Assembly: GCA_013248845.1 (NCBI GenBank)
Contig: WSQC01000002.1
Coordinates: 1,550,001-1,614,000 of the forward strand
Reading direction: 5' to 3'
DNA length: 64,000 nt
Source: Passalora sequoiae
Taxonomy: Eukaryota; Ascomycota; Dothideomycetes; Mycosphaerellales; Mycosphaerellaceae
The translations under genes and the position numbers were made by a program. Numbering within the stretch: the first letter of the stretch is position 1; the number at the start of each line of letters is the position of its first letter. Below, one piece after another: positions 1 to 11,084 of this stretch. The notes below the pieces were generated by a model. That model worked only from the letters and a program-made list of their open reading frames with translations, was not told the origin of the DNA and ran no database searches.

Positions 1-23
1 TGCTAACATATCAACACTATTAG

Positions 24-633
24 GCGCACATTTACGACCGTCAGGTAAGAAAGGGTCTGTGTTCCTCAACTTCCAACACATGCTGACGTCTCTCACAGCG
101 ATAATCAGCAGACCGTCCAATTCCCCGTCTTCCAGGGTGAGCGTGTCAACTGTGAGGACAACACCTCACTCGGTGAATTCACTCTTGCGCCTATCCCACC
201 AATGAAGGCTGGTGACGCCGTCCTTGAAGTCGTTTTCGAGGTCGATGTCAACGGTATCCTCAAGGTCACAGCCACTGAGAAGTCTTCCGGCCGCAGCGCC
301 AATATCACCATCTCCAACTCTGTCGGCAAGCTCAGCAGCGCTGAGATCGAGAAGATGGTTGAGGATGCCGCCAAATTCAAGTCAAGCGACGACGCTTTCA
401 GCAAGAAGTTCGAGGCGAGACAACAGTTGGAGAGCTACATCAGCAGAGTAGAGGAGATTGTGTCGGACCCCACGATGAGCATGAAACTCAAGCGTGGCCA
501 GAAGGAGAAGATCGAGAGCGCTTTGTCCGATGCCATGGCACAGCTCGAGATCGAGGATGCCGGCAGCGATGACCTCAAGAAGAAGGAGCTTGCACTTAAG
601 CGCGTGGTCACCAAGGCCATGTCCACCCGATAG
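24..633 (+). CDS. ssb1: HSP70 chaperone, Ssb type (3' end only)
   Basis: This is the C-terminal part of a ribosome-associated Hsp70 of the Ssb class, which binds nascent chains on cytosolic ribosomes. Two exons are visible: a 21-nt microexon at 24-44 and the last exon at 99-633. The microexon follows an acceptor TAG (21-23) with a TGCTAAC branch site at 1-7. The intron at 45-98 starts GTAAGA and has a TGCTGAC branch site at 81-87. Spliced, the join reads RTFTTVSDNQQTVQFPVFQG, the conserved start of the substrate-binding domain. The beta-sandwich (GILKVTA, ITISN) and helical lid follow, ending KAMSTR without the EEVD tail of cytosolic Ssa proteins, as in Ssb. The ATPase domain lies outside the window. 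Class assignment is by recognition of conserved stretches. Confidence 0.93.
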
Positions 634-1250
634 AGGGAGTGACTGCTTTCTGTTTGGGTTCGGCGTTTTCTGCGGGCAACAAAGAGGCACAGAATTTTGA
701 GCGCCACTACGCTCTACGTGCTGATTCGAGTCTCCACGCACGCGTGGTATAGATCAATGATGATGAAACGGTTCCAAAAGTCAAGACTGATGTATGATGT
801 GATCAGCTTCCGGGCCAGGATGTCACTTAGCGGAATGCATCGTCTGTGTAGCCATTGAATGTTTCTATTCAGATGCAAGATTCTCCATGTGCACTTTCAA
901 GTCTCCAAGCCATGCTTTGAAACTGTGGTCCAATGGCAGTGATCGCAATGTGGGATGTGAAGCAGCTGCGTTGAGATTTTGTTGGTTCGGAGCTCTCGTG
1001 CAGAAATCTTCCAAGTTGACATCACGTCGATCGATCTCGAGTACAGAAAATAAACCGCTGGGACGCCACACTTCACATCGACGCGTCAGACCGTCACCAA
1101 AATAGTGTCTGAACAATCACTTCCACTCGTGTTATGATATTCCTATAGGATTGCAAATCCAAAGTCGCGAGAGGAGCAATAGTAGAAGTATGACTACTCA
1201 GAGTAAGTCGCGTCATCCCCCGCACAACGATATGCTGTGCTTGTGTCCTA
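634..1250. other. Intergenic: HSP70 3' flank and EPT1 5' flank
   Basis: No gene is seen. The only feature of note is an ATG at 1190 followed by a GTAAGT donor at 1203, which could be a short first exon of the next gene (see that entry). Confidence 0.6.
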
Positions 1251-2501
1251 ATGGCAATACCACAATCTATTGATACCAACACCGCTTTAACAGAACACCC
1301 AGCGTCGGGGGCACTATCAGAAGATGGCCTCAGACATTTCAAGACGTACAAATATTCCTCCGTTGATCTGTCACCCCTCTCGAATCACGTCCTCCGCCAC
1401 TACTGGAACTTCTGTGTCGAATTTCTGCCATTATGGCTCGCACCAAATATGGTCACACTGATCGGCTTTTTCTTCATCATCGGGAATGTCGCGCTTCAGC
1501 AAGTGATGGACCCCGATCTTGTCGGGCCTCAGCAGAGCTGGGTATATTATTCTTACGCTTTTGGCGTCTGGGCCTATAGCACCATGGACAATATTGATGG
1601 CAAACAAGCTCGCCGAACTGGTACTTCTTCAGGACTCGGCGAACTCTTTGACCATGGTATTGATTCATTGAACTGTACTCTGGCTTCGCTACTGGAGACC
1701 TCGGCCATGGGTCTCGGCGCGACACGCATTGGTGCCTTGACTGCACTGATACCTTGTTTGCCCATGTTCTTTTCAACATGGGAGACGTATCATACTCACA
1801 CTCTGTACCTGGGCTACTTCAACGGACCAACTGAGGGTTTACTGATAGCATCACTTATTATTCTCGCCTCCGGTGTGTATGGACCGCAGATCTGGCATGA
1901 ACCGATCTCCAAAGTCCTAGGCAACGAGAAGCTGCTCGGGGCATTGTCTGTGCAGGATATTTGGGCACCCCTGCTTCTGGTGGCGTTCTTCTTGGCGCAC
2001 TTGCCAGATTGCGTGCTGAACGTGGTCAAGGCCAGGAGGGCGAAGGATCTGCCTGTAGCGCCAGTGTTCCTGGAGTGGGCACCCATGCTGGTCTTTTGTG
2101 GATCACTTGTCACTTGGATTGGATCGCCTTACTCCAACATCTTACCTGAAAACCACATCGCCTTGCTGTGTTTGACCATGTCGTTCGTCTTTGGCCGCAT
2201 GACAACAAAGACGATCCTGTCACATTTGACGAGGCAGCCATTTCCGTACTGGACAGGACTTCTAGCACCACTCGTCGGTGGTGCAGTCATGGTCAATCTG
2301 CCATACTTTGGACTTCAGGCTGTATCTTCTGAAATTCAGCTGTACTATCTGTGGGCATACTTTGTTGTAGCCACGGTCGTGTACTTCAGATGGGCGTACG
2401 TGGTGTGTACAGCTATCTGTAGCTATCTAGGCATCAACTGCTTGACCATACCGGAGGATAAATGGAGGGCTCTACAGCGCGAACGAGCGAAGAATTCGTA
2501 G
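1251..2501 (+). CDS. Ethanolamine/choline phosphotransferase (CDP-alcohol phosphatidyltransferase)
   Basis: Catalyses the last Kennedy-pathway step: CDP-ethanolamine or CDP-choline plus diacylglycerol gives phosphatidylethanolamine or phosphatidylcholine in the ER/Golgi membrane. The 416-residue product has the full CDP-alcohol transferase signature DG-x2-AR-x8-G-x3-D-x3-D (DGKQARRTGTSSGLGELFDHGID, residues about 120-140). Upstream lies the family motif YKYSSVDLSPLSNHVLRHYW, and about eight hydrophobic segments follow. Length matches EPT1/CPT1 (about 390-410 aa); the sequence alone does not settle the choice between the two head groups. An alternative 5' model exists: ATG at 1190, donor GTAAGT at 1203 and acceptor CAG ending at 1293 stay in frame and give MTTQKHPASG as N-terminus. 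Both models keep all conserved parts. Confidence 0.92.
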   Translation: MAIPQSIDTNTALTEHPASGALSEDGLRHFKTYKYSSVDLSPLSNHVLRHYWNFCVEFLPLWLAPNMVTLIGFFFIIGNVALQQVMDPDLVGPQQSWVYYSYAFGVWAYSTMDNIDGKQARRTGTSSGLGELFDHGIDSLNCTLASLLETSAMGLGATRIGALTALIPCLPMFFSTWETYHTHTLYLGYFNGPTEGLLIASLIILASGVYGPQIWHEPISKVLGNEKLLGALSVQDIWAPLLLVAFFLAHLPDCVLNVVKARRAKDLPVAPVFLEWAPMLVFCGSLVTWIGSPYSNILPENHIALLCLTMSFVFGRMTTKTILSHLTRQPFPYWTGLLAPLVGGAVMVNLPYFGLQAVSSEIQLYYLWAYFVVATVVYFRWAYVVCTAICSYLGINCLTIPEDKWRALQRERAKNS

Positions 2502-3854
2502 AACTTTACTATGCAATCTCTGCTGGATAGGATCCGAAGGTGACAACGCTGAACGAATCGGTCACCAGGCCTACACGGAGCTGTTAGAGGGGTTTCATAG
2601 AAACGACAGATGCCTCTATGCATGTGAGCAATGCTGTGAGCCATCATCTCTTCACCATGGTACCGGCGATAGGGCTATTGCTGCATTTGCTGCTGATGAG
2701 GTATACGAAACACCAATACATGCTGGCTCGAACGCCGCCACAAACATTACCATGACTCTCGCAAAGAGCAGTGACCTTACCCATACAGTCATATAACCAC
2801 ACGACATTTGTAGTGACGCTGCACAGCACCAAGATACATGAACATAGTCGAACCAGTAAAAATGAGGTAATGTTGGCGAATTTCCAGTTGAAGAGCTCAC
2901 CAAGCTCTCGCGCGCCTATCAGTAACATGATCCGCGGTAGAACATGTACACTAGTTGCCTCGCGTAGGTGACATGTACTGACACTATCTTCACATGCGCT
3001 CGTGGCGAGACTCGGACCATCATCCGAGAACTGACAACAGCGAAGCCAGGCAGGATCCGGACTAAACAGCATGACATTTGGTGACAGCAACATATAACCC
3101 CTAATACTAACAATGAACGGTTCTCAAGACCAAAGCTGACTCTCTTGACCTCCTTAACTCCTCACCGACGCCGGTCGCACAATGCCCCTCAAGCCTTTTG
3201 TTGCGAGGCTTCCCTTTCATGCACAAGTGCTGCAAAGGGCGTGCATAAGCTCCGACTTGGATGCAGAAGCGTGGGTGGTGAGTGGCAGGTGGTACGTGGT
3301 GAGTGAGCGTGGCCCGCGCCCAATCTAAGGACACACAGCCAATCCATACAATGCCACACAAATATCCAACTCATCTGTATGACGAGCTTTTCGATTCTGG
3401 GCGCGATATGATGCTGCTCGGACGTTTTTGCCATGCTCGTCACAAATATTGAGTGTAACAGACACGAGAAAAACGATGTGCTTGAAGTAGTGCAAAACAC
3501 GGACAGAACTCTGGCAGAATAGCCATTGGGGTCACAACGTTCTACAGCAGGTCAGTAGTGCGGAACAATCTGCCACGCCAGGCATGATCCCACGCTTACT
3601 GAACTACAGGGCATGCAGTGTAAACCACAGATTTGGCGGCGAACCCCGTCTGCAGGCAAACAAACCTCAAGTCGTGAATTCTGTACCCAAGCTCATCACT
3701 ACGCAAATGGGTTGCGACCTTCCGATCTCCCTCGCATCCTACCAATGGCAGACCGCGACGCAAATGGCATGTGACAAAGCCGTTAGGGGGGCATAAAACT
3801 AGCTATTCTCGATCCCGTCAGCCACAATGCTGTCTTCAACTATGAACATGCACC
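2502..3854. other. Intergenic, no supported gene
   Basis: 1.35 kb. The longest frames (for example 149 codons on the minus strand at 2644-3093) show no recognisable domain and no family-like composition. A CATAAAA stretch near 3791-3797 lies about 60 bp before the P450 start and could act as a TATA-like element. Confidence 0.5.
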
Positions 3855-5743
3855 ATGCTCTTTCTTCCAGGAATTACCGCATTTCTGATCTTTAGCGTCG
3901 CACTGGTAATAGCTAAGGCAATACATCAACGCCAGCGAAGAGACAAATTACCACCCGGGCCGCGAGGACTGCCTCTCGTTGGCAATGTTCTTGACCTACC
4001 ACCAAAGGGAGGCACAGATTGGGAACATTGGTACAGGCATATAGATGCGTATGGTGGGTAAGGCACCTTTCCTGCCGAGGCATAGGCTGATGATATCCAG
4101 GTCCCATCAGTTCCTTGACAGTTCTTGACCAAGACATTGTGATCCTGAATAATTTGGCCACGGCGACAGAGCTTCTAAACAAACATGCCAACATCAGTCA
4201 TGATCGACCTAGAATGGTGTTTCTAGGCGAGATGTAAGCCATGGGGACCCGTTCGCTATCTCTTTAGCATCGTAACTTACTCATTGCAGGTGTGGATGGG
4301 GCAAGATCTTGAGCATTGTGAGACTCTCTGAACTTTGGCGCAAAGGACGTATGCATTTCCACAGCACCATCGGTACCTCGCAAAATCTTGCTCGATTCAT
4401 TCCCAGTCAACATGCCGAGAGCCATTGGTTTCTTCATCGTATACTAAAAGCACCTGAGCTTCTGTTCCAACATATCCGAACGTAAGTGCTTGCATGATGT
4501 GGGCCCATCGATATGCTGATTTCGAGAAGGGAGGCTGCTGCGATCATTCTCCGCGTAGCGTACGGCTACACTATTGAGCCAGAACGACTAGACCCTCTGA
4601 CCGAGCTCGTTGAGAAAGCGATACGTCAAGCAGATGCCGCCTCACAACCAGGAGCTTGGTTGGTGGACATCCTGCCATTCTGTAAATCAAGCTATCTCTT
4701 ACGCGACCACGGATATGCTGACCCTCATAGTGAGAAGACTGCCAGATTGGCTCCCATGCATGACTTTCAAGCAGATAGCCAAGGAAACCCATGCTACGCT
4801 CCAAGAAACAGTCTACAGACCTGCAGCTTTTGTCCGGTCCAGAATGGCTTCGGGCGATCATGAGCCGTCTTTCCTCTCCACGCTATACGAGCAAGCTGGA
4901 AGTAAGCTCACCTCTGAAGACGAATCAAATGCCATCTGGAGTGCAGGCTCCATGTACGCTGGAGCTGCCGACACGGTACGTATGGGGGGTTGGCCAAAGA
5001 TGGCGAGGCTAATATGAAATGAGACCGTGAGTGTGATATCGTCGTTCTTCATCCTCATGGCAATGAAGCCGCGAATACAACGAGCAGCACAGAAAGAAAT
5101 TGATGATATTGTCGGCACAGAGAGGCTACCTACCACAGCGGATCATGACAAGATGCCTTACGTTGACGCCATGATCAAAGAGCTTCTGCGTTGGAATCCT
5201 GTCGCGCCGATGGGAGTGCCGCATAGACTCATCAAGGAAGCCACCTGTGCAGGGTATCGCATACCAACCGGGACGACCGTTCTTGCCAACCTCGCGTAAG
5301 CACTTTAGAAGTACGCATGGACGACAGTTTTTCGCTGATTGAACCACAGCGCCATGGGACGAGATCCAGAAGTCTACCCCAACCCAAACACCTTCTCGCC
5401 AGAACGCTTCCTTGGACCGCACCCACAGCCCGATCCGCGAAGTTTTGTCTTCGGCTTCGGTCGACGCATCTGTCCAGGCAAACTCATGGCCGAGCAGACA
5501 CTACTTCTGACTATAGCTAGAGTCCTCGCTGTCTTCGACATTACACCAGGTCTTGACGAGAATGGTCAGTCAATACAGCCAGTGTTGCGCTACATACCAG
5601 GTCTTATTAGTCACCCTGAGCTAGTCAGACTGGAAATCAAGCCAAGAAGTCCCCAGCACGAGGCATTGATCAGGCGAGTGGAAATGCTGCATCCGATGAA
5701 GAAGAGTAGCGCTGAGCAACTGATGGCAATCAAGACTTGGTAG
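3855..5743 (+). CDS. Cytochrome P450 monooxygenase
   Basis: A complete microsomal P450 of 529 residues in seven exons: 3855-4053, 4101-4233, 4290-4481, 4527-4681, 4731-4975, 5024-5295, 5350-5743. Exon lengths sum to 1590 nt and keep frame. An N-terminal membrane anchor (LFLPGITAFLIFSVALVIA) precedes the proline hinge PPGPRGLPLVGN. The I-helix oxygen-activation motif is AGAADT, with the following T supplied by the next exon. The K-helix ExxR is ELLR, the PERF region is SPERF, and the heme loop FGFGRRICPG holds the cysteine ligand. The first intron appears to use GTGGGT at 4054, because the stronger-looking GTAAGG at 4058 breaks the frame. The exon 4 start could also be 4530. It resembles fungal secondary-metabolism P450s of the O-methylsterigmatocystin oxidoreductase type, but the substrate is unknown. 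The regulator and methyltransferase lie downstream. Confidence 0.93.
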
Positions 5744-6357
5744 TCAAGAGAACAGGACACCGCGAAACTGAAATCATACCCCATGGTCTAGGGACATGCT
5801 TGGTCGTGAGGATGCATTGAACATGAAGACGTTCGAGACGAATCATTACGTGTCACAGGGTAGTCGCACATATAGGACGAATAACGATTACCAAGTAATC
5901 ACTTCGCTGCCAGCTCGCTTCCAAAGTCAGTCGCCAGAAAGAAGAGACTCACTACAATGATACTACAAAGCTGATCCCATACCATCTGTTTCAACAAAAT
6001 GTCAATCGTTTGCTTACGGGCCTATTGACTGAGCGAGTGACTGCTGCCAGGCATCCAGCGCTATACATCGGCCGAACAGCGAAGTGTAAGACTTCCAACG
6101 TTACCTCCGTTACTCATCTTAGTAGCAAGAAATGTGTACACTCTACCCACTCTCCTCTGGCATAGAAGAAGTGTATGGATGGCATTCGAGCGATATATCT
6201 ACATCAGGATTTGCCAAGACACACTCAGACCCCTCGCGAATCTCACTGTCGCTGAAACATCGCCAAACCTAGTCGCTTCCCATCTATCTTGCAACCCACA
6301 TTGTCATATCTTTCGCACGAGTTTTTTGTGCCATAAGAAAAGAACAGCAAAAATAAT
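5744..6357. other. Intergenic, P450 3' flank
   Basis: No gene, RNA or repeat is recognised in this 0.6 kb. Confidence 0.5.
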
Positions 6358-6450
6358 TCCGACACGGGGAATTGAACCCCGGCCACCTGTGAGCTATCAA
6401 TTGCCGTAGCAGTTGAGAGACAGGTATCCTAGCCACTAGACCATCTACAA
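6358..6450 (-). tRNA. tRNA-Glu (CTC), intron-bearing, degenerate acceptor stem
   Basis: Read on the minus strand, the locus has the A-box TGGTCTAGTGG, D-arm, anticodon stem CCTGT/ACAGG with loop CTCTCA..C (anticodon CTC), and a 22-nt intron placed one base 3' of the anticodon. The T-arm CGGGG-TTCAATT-CCCCG is perfect. The 3' acceptor strand TGTCGGA is normal for tRNA-Glu, but the 5' strand reads TTGTAGA where TCCGACA is expected, leaving about three non-pairs in seven. It may be a decayed copy with intact internal promoter boxes rather than a working tRNA. No CCA is encoded, as usual. Confidence 0.75.
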
Positions 6451-6945
6451 TTTGTTAAAGGGATGTCATGGAATTGTTGATGGGCAATACTTACATCGGA
6501 CACCACTATCGGATGATTGATGAGTAAGCATGATTTGCAATATCATATATCTCTCATTGTCATGCTGTGAGCCTGGCAGAGCTCTGGTGGGGTCATCAGA
6601 CAATTCCCTATCAGGGCATGAAGTCAAGTCGCTTTCCTCATCATTTGAATTCCCCCACTCGCTTCCTCCGAGTCAAAAAGTCCAGACGTCCAAAGCATAG
6701 ATCCGCAATTCGAGATGTGAAGCACTTTCAACAGGCTGTTAACAAACATTTAGTTCAACCTCGTCTATCTTATCTCGGATCCAATTCGTGGCTTCAGATC
6801 TGTATAAGCTGCACGCCTAGCGATTAACGCAGGTCACTCGGGACGCACCTCTTCAAAGCGGGTCCCAGAGACGCCATAGCACCCAAGTGCGATCTACCGA
6901 TTATATAGACCTGCACGGTATGTATTGTACGGCACCGCAAACCGC
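6451..6945. other. Intergenic between tRNA locus and methyltransferase 3' end
   Basis: No supported gene. An 86-codon frame at 6567-6827 has no recognisable features. Confidence 0.5.
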
Positions 6946-7776
6946 TCAAGGAACCCTCCCAGCCACCAGTATCGCCGTCTCAGCCTGCGGCTTCTTCACG
7001 CCATCATAAATCTCCGCATACGCCTTCGCAAAATCCGGTCTAATCATCTCCAACTGCTTCTCGCTAAAATCCCTCATCAAAATCTGCACGCTCGGATTGC
7101 CCATATTCATAAACTTATCCACCGCGGCATCAACGCTCTCCTGCTGCGGGTGCGGGCACGCAACGACCCTCATCTCAACATCCTGCAGTCCGGCATCCCT
7201 GAACATCTTCTCGACCTCTTCAGGCTCGACACTCTTAGGATCGAATACAGCAGGCGCAACCCAGTCGGGATCGATCGCTTCTCGTACTCCCTGCTGCCAG
7301 GGCTTGGTCCAGCTCGGAGTATTTTTATGCCAAGATGCCAGTGCCACCACGCCGCCAGGCTGTGTCACCCGAACCATCTCCTGTACACATTTCGCCGGCT
7401 CAGGCGTGAAGTTCAGGAAAAAGGTTCCAGTACTATGCGTAAAAGTGTCATCTTTCAAACCCGCAGCACTGAGATCCATGCCACTGGCCACCACGCCGTT
7501 AACAGAGGGCCATTTATTCTGTAACAGGGTGTCGATCATGCTGGAAGAGACGTCAGAGGCTGTGATTTTGGTTCCGGGATATGTTTCGAGAATGACAGAG
7601 GAGTTCATGCCGGAGCCGGCACCATTGTCGAGGACGTGAGAGGATTTGTCGATGGGTCGAAGATTTGTGGTCATGGCTAACAACTCTCGGCATGGTGCTT
7701 TCGTGATCTCTTGGACTGATGAGGCCCACTTGTCCGAATGCTTGTCCCATACGCTGGCATCGTGATTGTGAGCCAT
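6946..7776 (-). CDS. SAM-dependent class I methyltransferase
   Basis: A 276-residue protein with a Rossmann-type SAM-binding fold of the UbiE/Methyltransf_11 kind. Motif I is VLDNGAGSG at residues 48-56. An acidic loop follows (TASDVSSSMID), then a post-motif strand near DDTFTHSTGTFFLN and the VTQPGGVVALASW segment typical of these enzymes. The frame stays open upstream to 7938, but the ATG at 7776 was chosen because MAHNHDASVWDKHSDKW starts directly before the conserved core. The target atom and substrate cannot be told from sequence. It is intronless and lies between a P450 and a Zn2Cys6 regulator, a setting common in small fungal metabolite clusters. Coding-strand composition turns G-rich in its 3' part. 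Confidence 0.85.
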   Translation of the reverse strand: MAHNHDASVWDKHSDKWASSVQEITKAPCRELLAMTTNLRPIDKSSHVLDNGAGSGMNSSVILETYPGTKITASDVSSSMIDTLLQNKWPSVNGVVASGMDLSAAGLKDDTFTHSTGTFFLNFTPEPAKCVQEMVRVTQPGGVVALASWHKNTPSWTKPWQQGVREAIDPDWVAPAVFDPKSVEPEEVEKMFRDAGLQDVEMRVVACPHPQQESVDAAVDKFMNMGNPSVQILMRDFSEKQLEMIRPDFAKAYAEIYDGVKKPQAETAILVAGRVP

Positions 7777-8974
7777 TGCGGTGATTGTTCTCGTTCGGAA
7801 GTTGTGGCCAAAGTATTGTTGTCGACTACAAATTTGTGCTGGCTGCCCATGGATGATTATAATAGCTTTTCGACGGTAGAGTAGAGCCGACTGCAATAGG
7901 ACATTACAGTATTCCAAAAATTGCGAAAGGCGCGTCATTAGACCCAGCGGTAGTGGTAGAAAGTGCCGGTTGGCCTCAACTCAAAGCTCGATGAGCTCTT
8001 GATACACGGTAACGTGGCATTCGGTGCTTTGAGTCCTGCTATCTGCGAAGTATCAGAAACGGAGCGACAGCTTTGAAGGTAGAGCACTCCCGTTATTGAT
8101 CTTCTATAGTATCGTACAACTGAGCACAAGATACGCGAGGATGGACAGGACCTGTTGTTGCGGTGTCGACCGATACCGAACGATCCAAATGGATTTTTCA
8201 TACAATCGTGCGTCGAGGATAACATTCGACGACTCATCATTGAGCCTTATACGACGCTTCAAAGGCCGTTTGACTGAATCAGAGTAGTGAACTTTCAAGC
8301 CTTCCACAGTCTCACTGTGATTGCGTACATCGCTATCAACATGGTACCTACCTTCGACGCTACAGCAAATGCTATTCTTACCTGATCTGGCAAATTCCAC
8401 GACGGCGAGCTCTTTGATTGTGTGCGGATTACTTGCGCATTTCCTGAAGCGGATGCGATATTGTGGTTCACATGTCACTTTCACATTGCTCGTGCTCATG
8501 GCGTGAAAGCATTGTAAGTCGTGCTAGACCAAGTGAGTGAGCCAGTATTGGACCTTTGCGCCAGTCATGATGGTAGTTCTCAAGCAGAATATACGTGTGT
8601 GAGCCATATGCTTCGAAAGCAGAAGTGCATAGAAGACCGGGCCAGTCATAGGCAACCGAAGCATGCAAAGCTTCCGCCTTGGCGTCCCTGAAACTGCCTC
8701 TCGAGCACACGTCGCGCTCCAATGCCGAGGCAAAATGTTACCTAGAAGTCAAGTCGCAGCGCTTGAATGGCCAATTGTCTTGATTATGGCTACATTGAAA
8801 GGAGGACATTACTCTCGCCGGCAGCCATTGCAGCAGGTCGCAAGGAAGACAGTGTAATCATACAAGATTCGCAACCGGCCTCAAGTACAACGACTCACAT
8901 GGGGATTACATGATCAAGTCCTGGCATCAGATTCAGAACCTGCAACGGGAGGCCATGCGATCGCGAACAGCCTT
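7777..8974. other. Intergenic, no firm gene
   Basis: 1.2 kb. A 131-codon minus-strand frame (8104-8499) could encode a small basic protein but has no recognisable motif and no supporting signals. The stretch presumably carries the methyltransferase promoter and the 3' flank of the regulator. Confidence 0.45.
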
Positions 8975-11084
8975 CTAATCTCCAGTGCTGGTGCCTGTCA
9001 TTCGTCGCGTCCGCGCCATCGAATCCGCGTCGTAGCCGCTCCAATCTTCATAATCGCCCCAATATTCTTTGAGATCATCGATCCGCCACTTAGTCGCCCA
9101 GCCAGTCTCGCGTTCAATGCGCTCATAAATACCCACAATTGCACGATGCTCGCTCGGATGGCTCATGTGTTGTCCTGCTATCCATAACGGCTGTATGCTA
9201 TTCGTCCAACAGCCATGGTGATTATTGGAGATGGAAATAGCGCATATCATACGAGCGTGCCACAAAATCGAGGGTGGCTTTTTCGCGAACTGTATGTGTG
9301 ACGGTTTGTACTTCAGCATGAGTAAAGCGGCTGTGTGGTACATTTGGTTGCCCGATACGGCTGGTCCATTGCCGTAGAGCAGCGTTTGAAAAGGGCTTGA
9401 AGCAGCCAATGCACCAGATGGTGAGCTGATCGTCAACAGCGGCTTCATCTCTTCGGGTCGATCAAGGTACCACCTCTCCAGTACCTCGAAGAGGCGTGAC
9501 CATTGCTGAAGATACTCATCACCGTTCATAGGATGAGCCACATGCCGATTTCTTTGCTCCCATTTCCCAGATGAGCAGAGTAGGTCCACGACTCGTCCGC
9601 ACAGATACACCACGCGATTTGCGTACATATCAAACATGCTATTCCGACTTTGAAGCATAGTATAGTCAGAGAGCACATCGCCAGGCCCTATCCATTTGTC
9701 TACCGGGATGAGTGTCTTCTCCGAAGATATCAGACCACCGCAGATGTCCATCCGAGCATAGCACCAGAAGAGTGCCTCATCCAGACCGCTGCTGCTGCCG
9801 TTCATACCCAACGCTTGTATGAGTGCAGCACAGCCGTCCAGATGCCGCCTCCATGCTTTCGGCGAACAGCTCATCATCTCGAGCACGCACAGCACGACGC
9901 ACGATGCCAGAATTGCCGATGTCCTTTGATGGAGTAGTGGCGATAGCAAATGGATGGCGTGTTGATACAGTGCCAGACTCCGCGAGTTGTCGTTCAATTT
10001 GGCTTTCTGCTCAATCTGTCGCGCAGATAAGGCGAGACAGGAGTAGCGCAAATGCGGATAGTGCTTTGCGAGCATGGGCAAGACCAGCTCAAAGTGCCGA
10101 TTGATGTCGAACTTGTCCATCCATGGTGCGACTTCGTCAATGTAGTTCTGCCAAAGGTAGTATTCCTCCTCTGCACTCAGGTGGGCGAGTGCTCGTGATT
10201 CTTCATCCTCAGATTCTGCCGTATCCGATCGATGCAAACCAGGACGGCTTCTTGGGTCGGGAGATCCAGCCCTGGAAGGTGCAGTGGAGCGTGCGGTATC
10301 GATGATCCTGCTTCGTAAGGCAGCGTGCAATTGCTGATATTCTGATCCTGGCAAGAAGATGCCGTCCTCGAAGGCAGAGTCACTGTATTGCGGTGACAGG
10401 AATAAATCATCCGGTAGAAAGGGAGTACCAGCGGGATCGATCGGCATATTATCCAATTGTACCGTAGTTGGTGTCTCCTGATGCGGTATCTGGTTCTGCA
10501 ACGCGACCAATGCCTCGAATGTTTGTTCATTGTGTACTAATGGCGAGTCTGTCATCAATGTGCTGTGATGCCTGGCCGGAACACCTGCTATTCGAGCCTC
10601 GTTGGCTTCATCGTTGGCCGTCTCCTCAAAGTAGTCTCGTATCACTTCCTTGGTAACGTTTATGATCTATCGCATCGTCAGACGGCTTGACGTGACATTG
10701 TCGATGGATTCCCGACCTGAAAACTCTGCCCTCTCGCGCACGCCAAAGCATGCCGCATGGAGGGGTGATCAGATCCCATCGTTTGTGCATTTTCAGGCCG
10801 GAATGAGACTTTCACCCCCCATTCGCAGGTCTCTTTGCGGGCTTGACAACCTTCACAGGTCGGCTTCGCCTCGTCACCTAAAAACACTTTGATCAGGCCA
10901 GCAAGAGACATATGAAAGCTTTCCTGTCCTCACATTTTCTTCGTTTGCGGCGGCAATTCAAGCATCCTGTCCTTGTCCGTTTCTTGCCTGCTGTAGCCAA
11001 CTTAATGTTCCCATCGGCATCTGCATGGCTTGGGCGTTGGTCATCCTTGTTCGTCGCTTCTCTGCTGATGATAGAGCCCGCCAT
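8975..11084 (-). CDS. Zn2Cys6 transcription factor with Fungal_trans_2-like domain
   Basis: A 667-residue nuclear regulator in three exons (11084-10934, 10877-10717, 10666-8975; sum 2004 nt, in frame). The binuclear zinc cluster is split by the first intron. Joined, it reads C-LN-C-RRKRRK-C, then DEAKPT-C-EG-C-QARKET-C, giving all six cysteines in standard spacing, followed by the WGVKVSFR linker. The second intron has a GTCGGG donor and rejoins to IINVTKEVIRDYF, a phrase typical of this class. The body (HLSAEEEYYLWQNYIDEVAPW, then LALSARQIEQ) matches the Fungal_trans_2 (UGA3-like) middle domain. It sits between the methyltransferase/P450 pair and the transketolase/dehydrogenase pair and may be a pathway-specific regulator; that role is inference. 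Confidence 0.9.

Noticed and set aside
2644..3093. 149-codon minus-strand frame between EPT1 and the P450
   Set aside because: No recognisable domain, cysteine-rich mixed composition typical of a random frame, no nearby promoter or splice support.
8104..8499. 131-codon minus-strand frame
   Set aside because: No motif or family resemblance; could be real but nothing in the sequence supports it.
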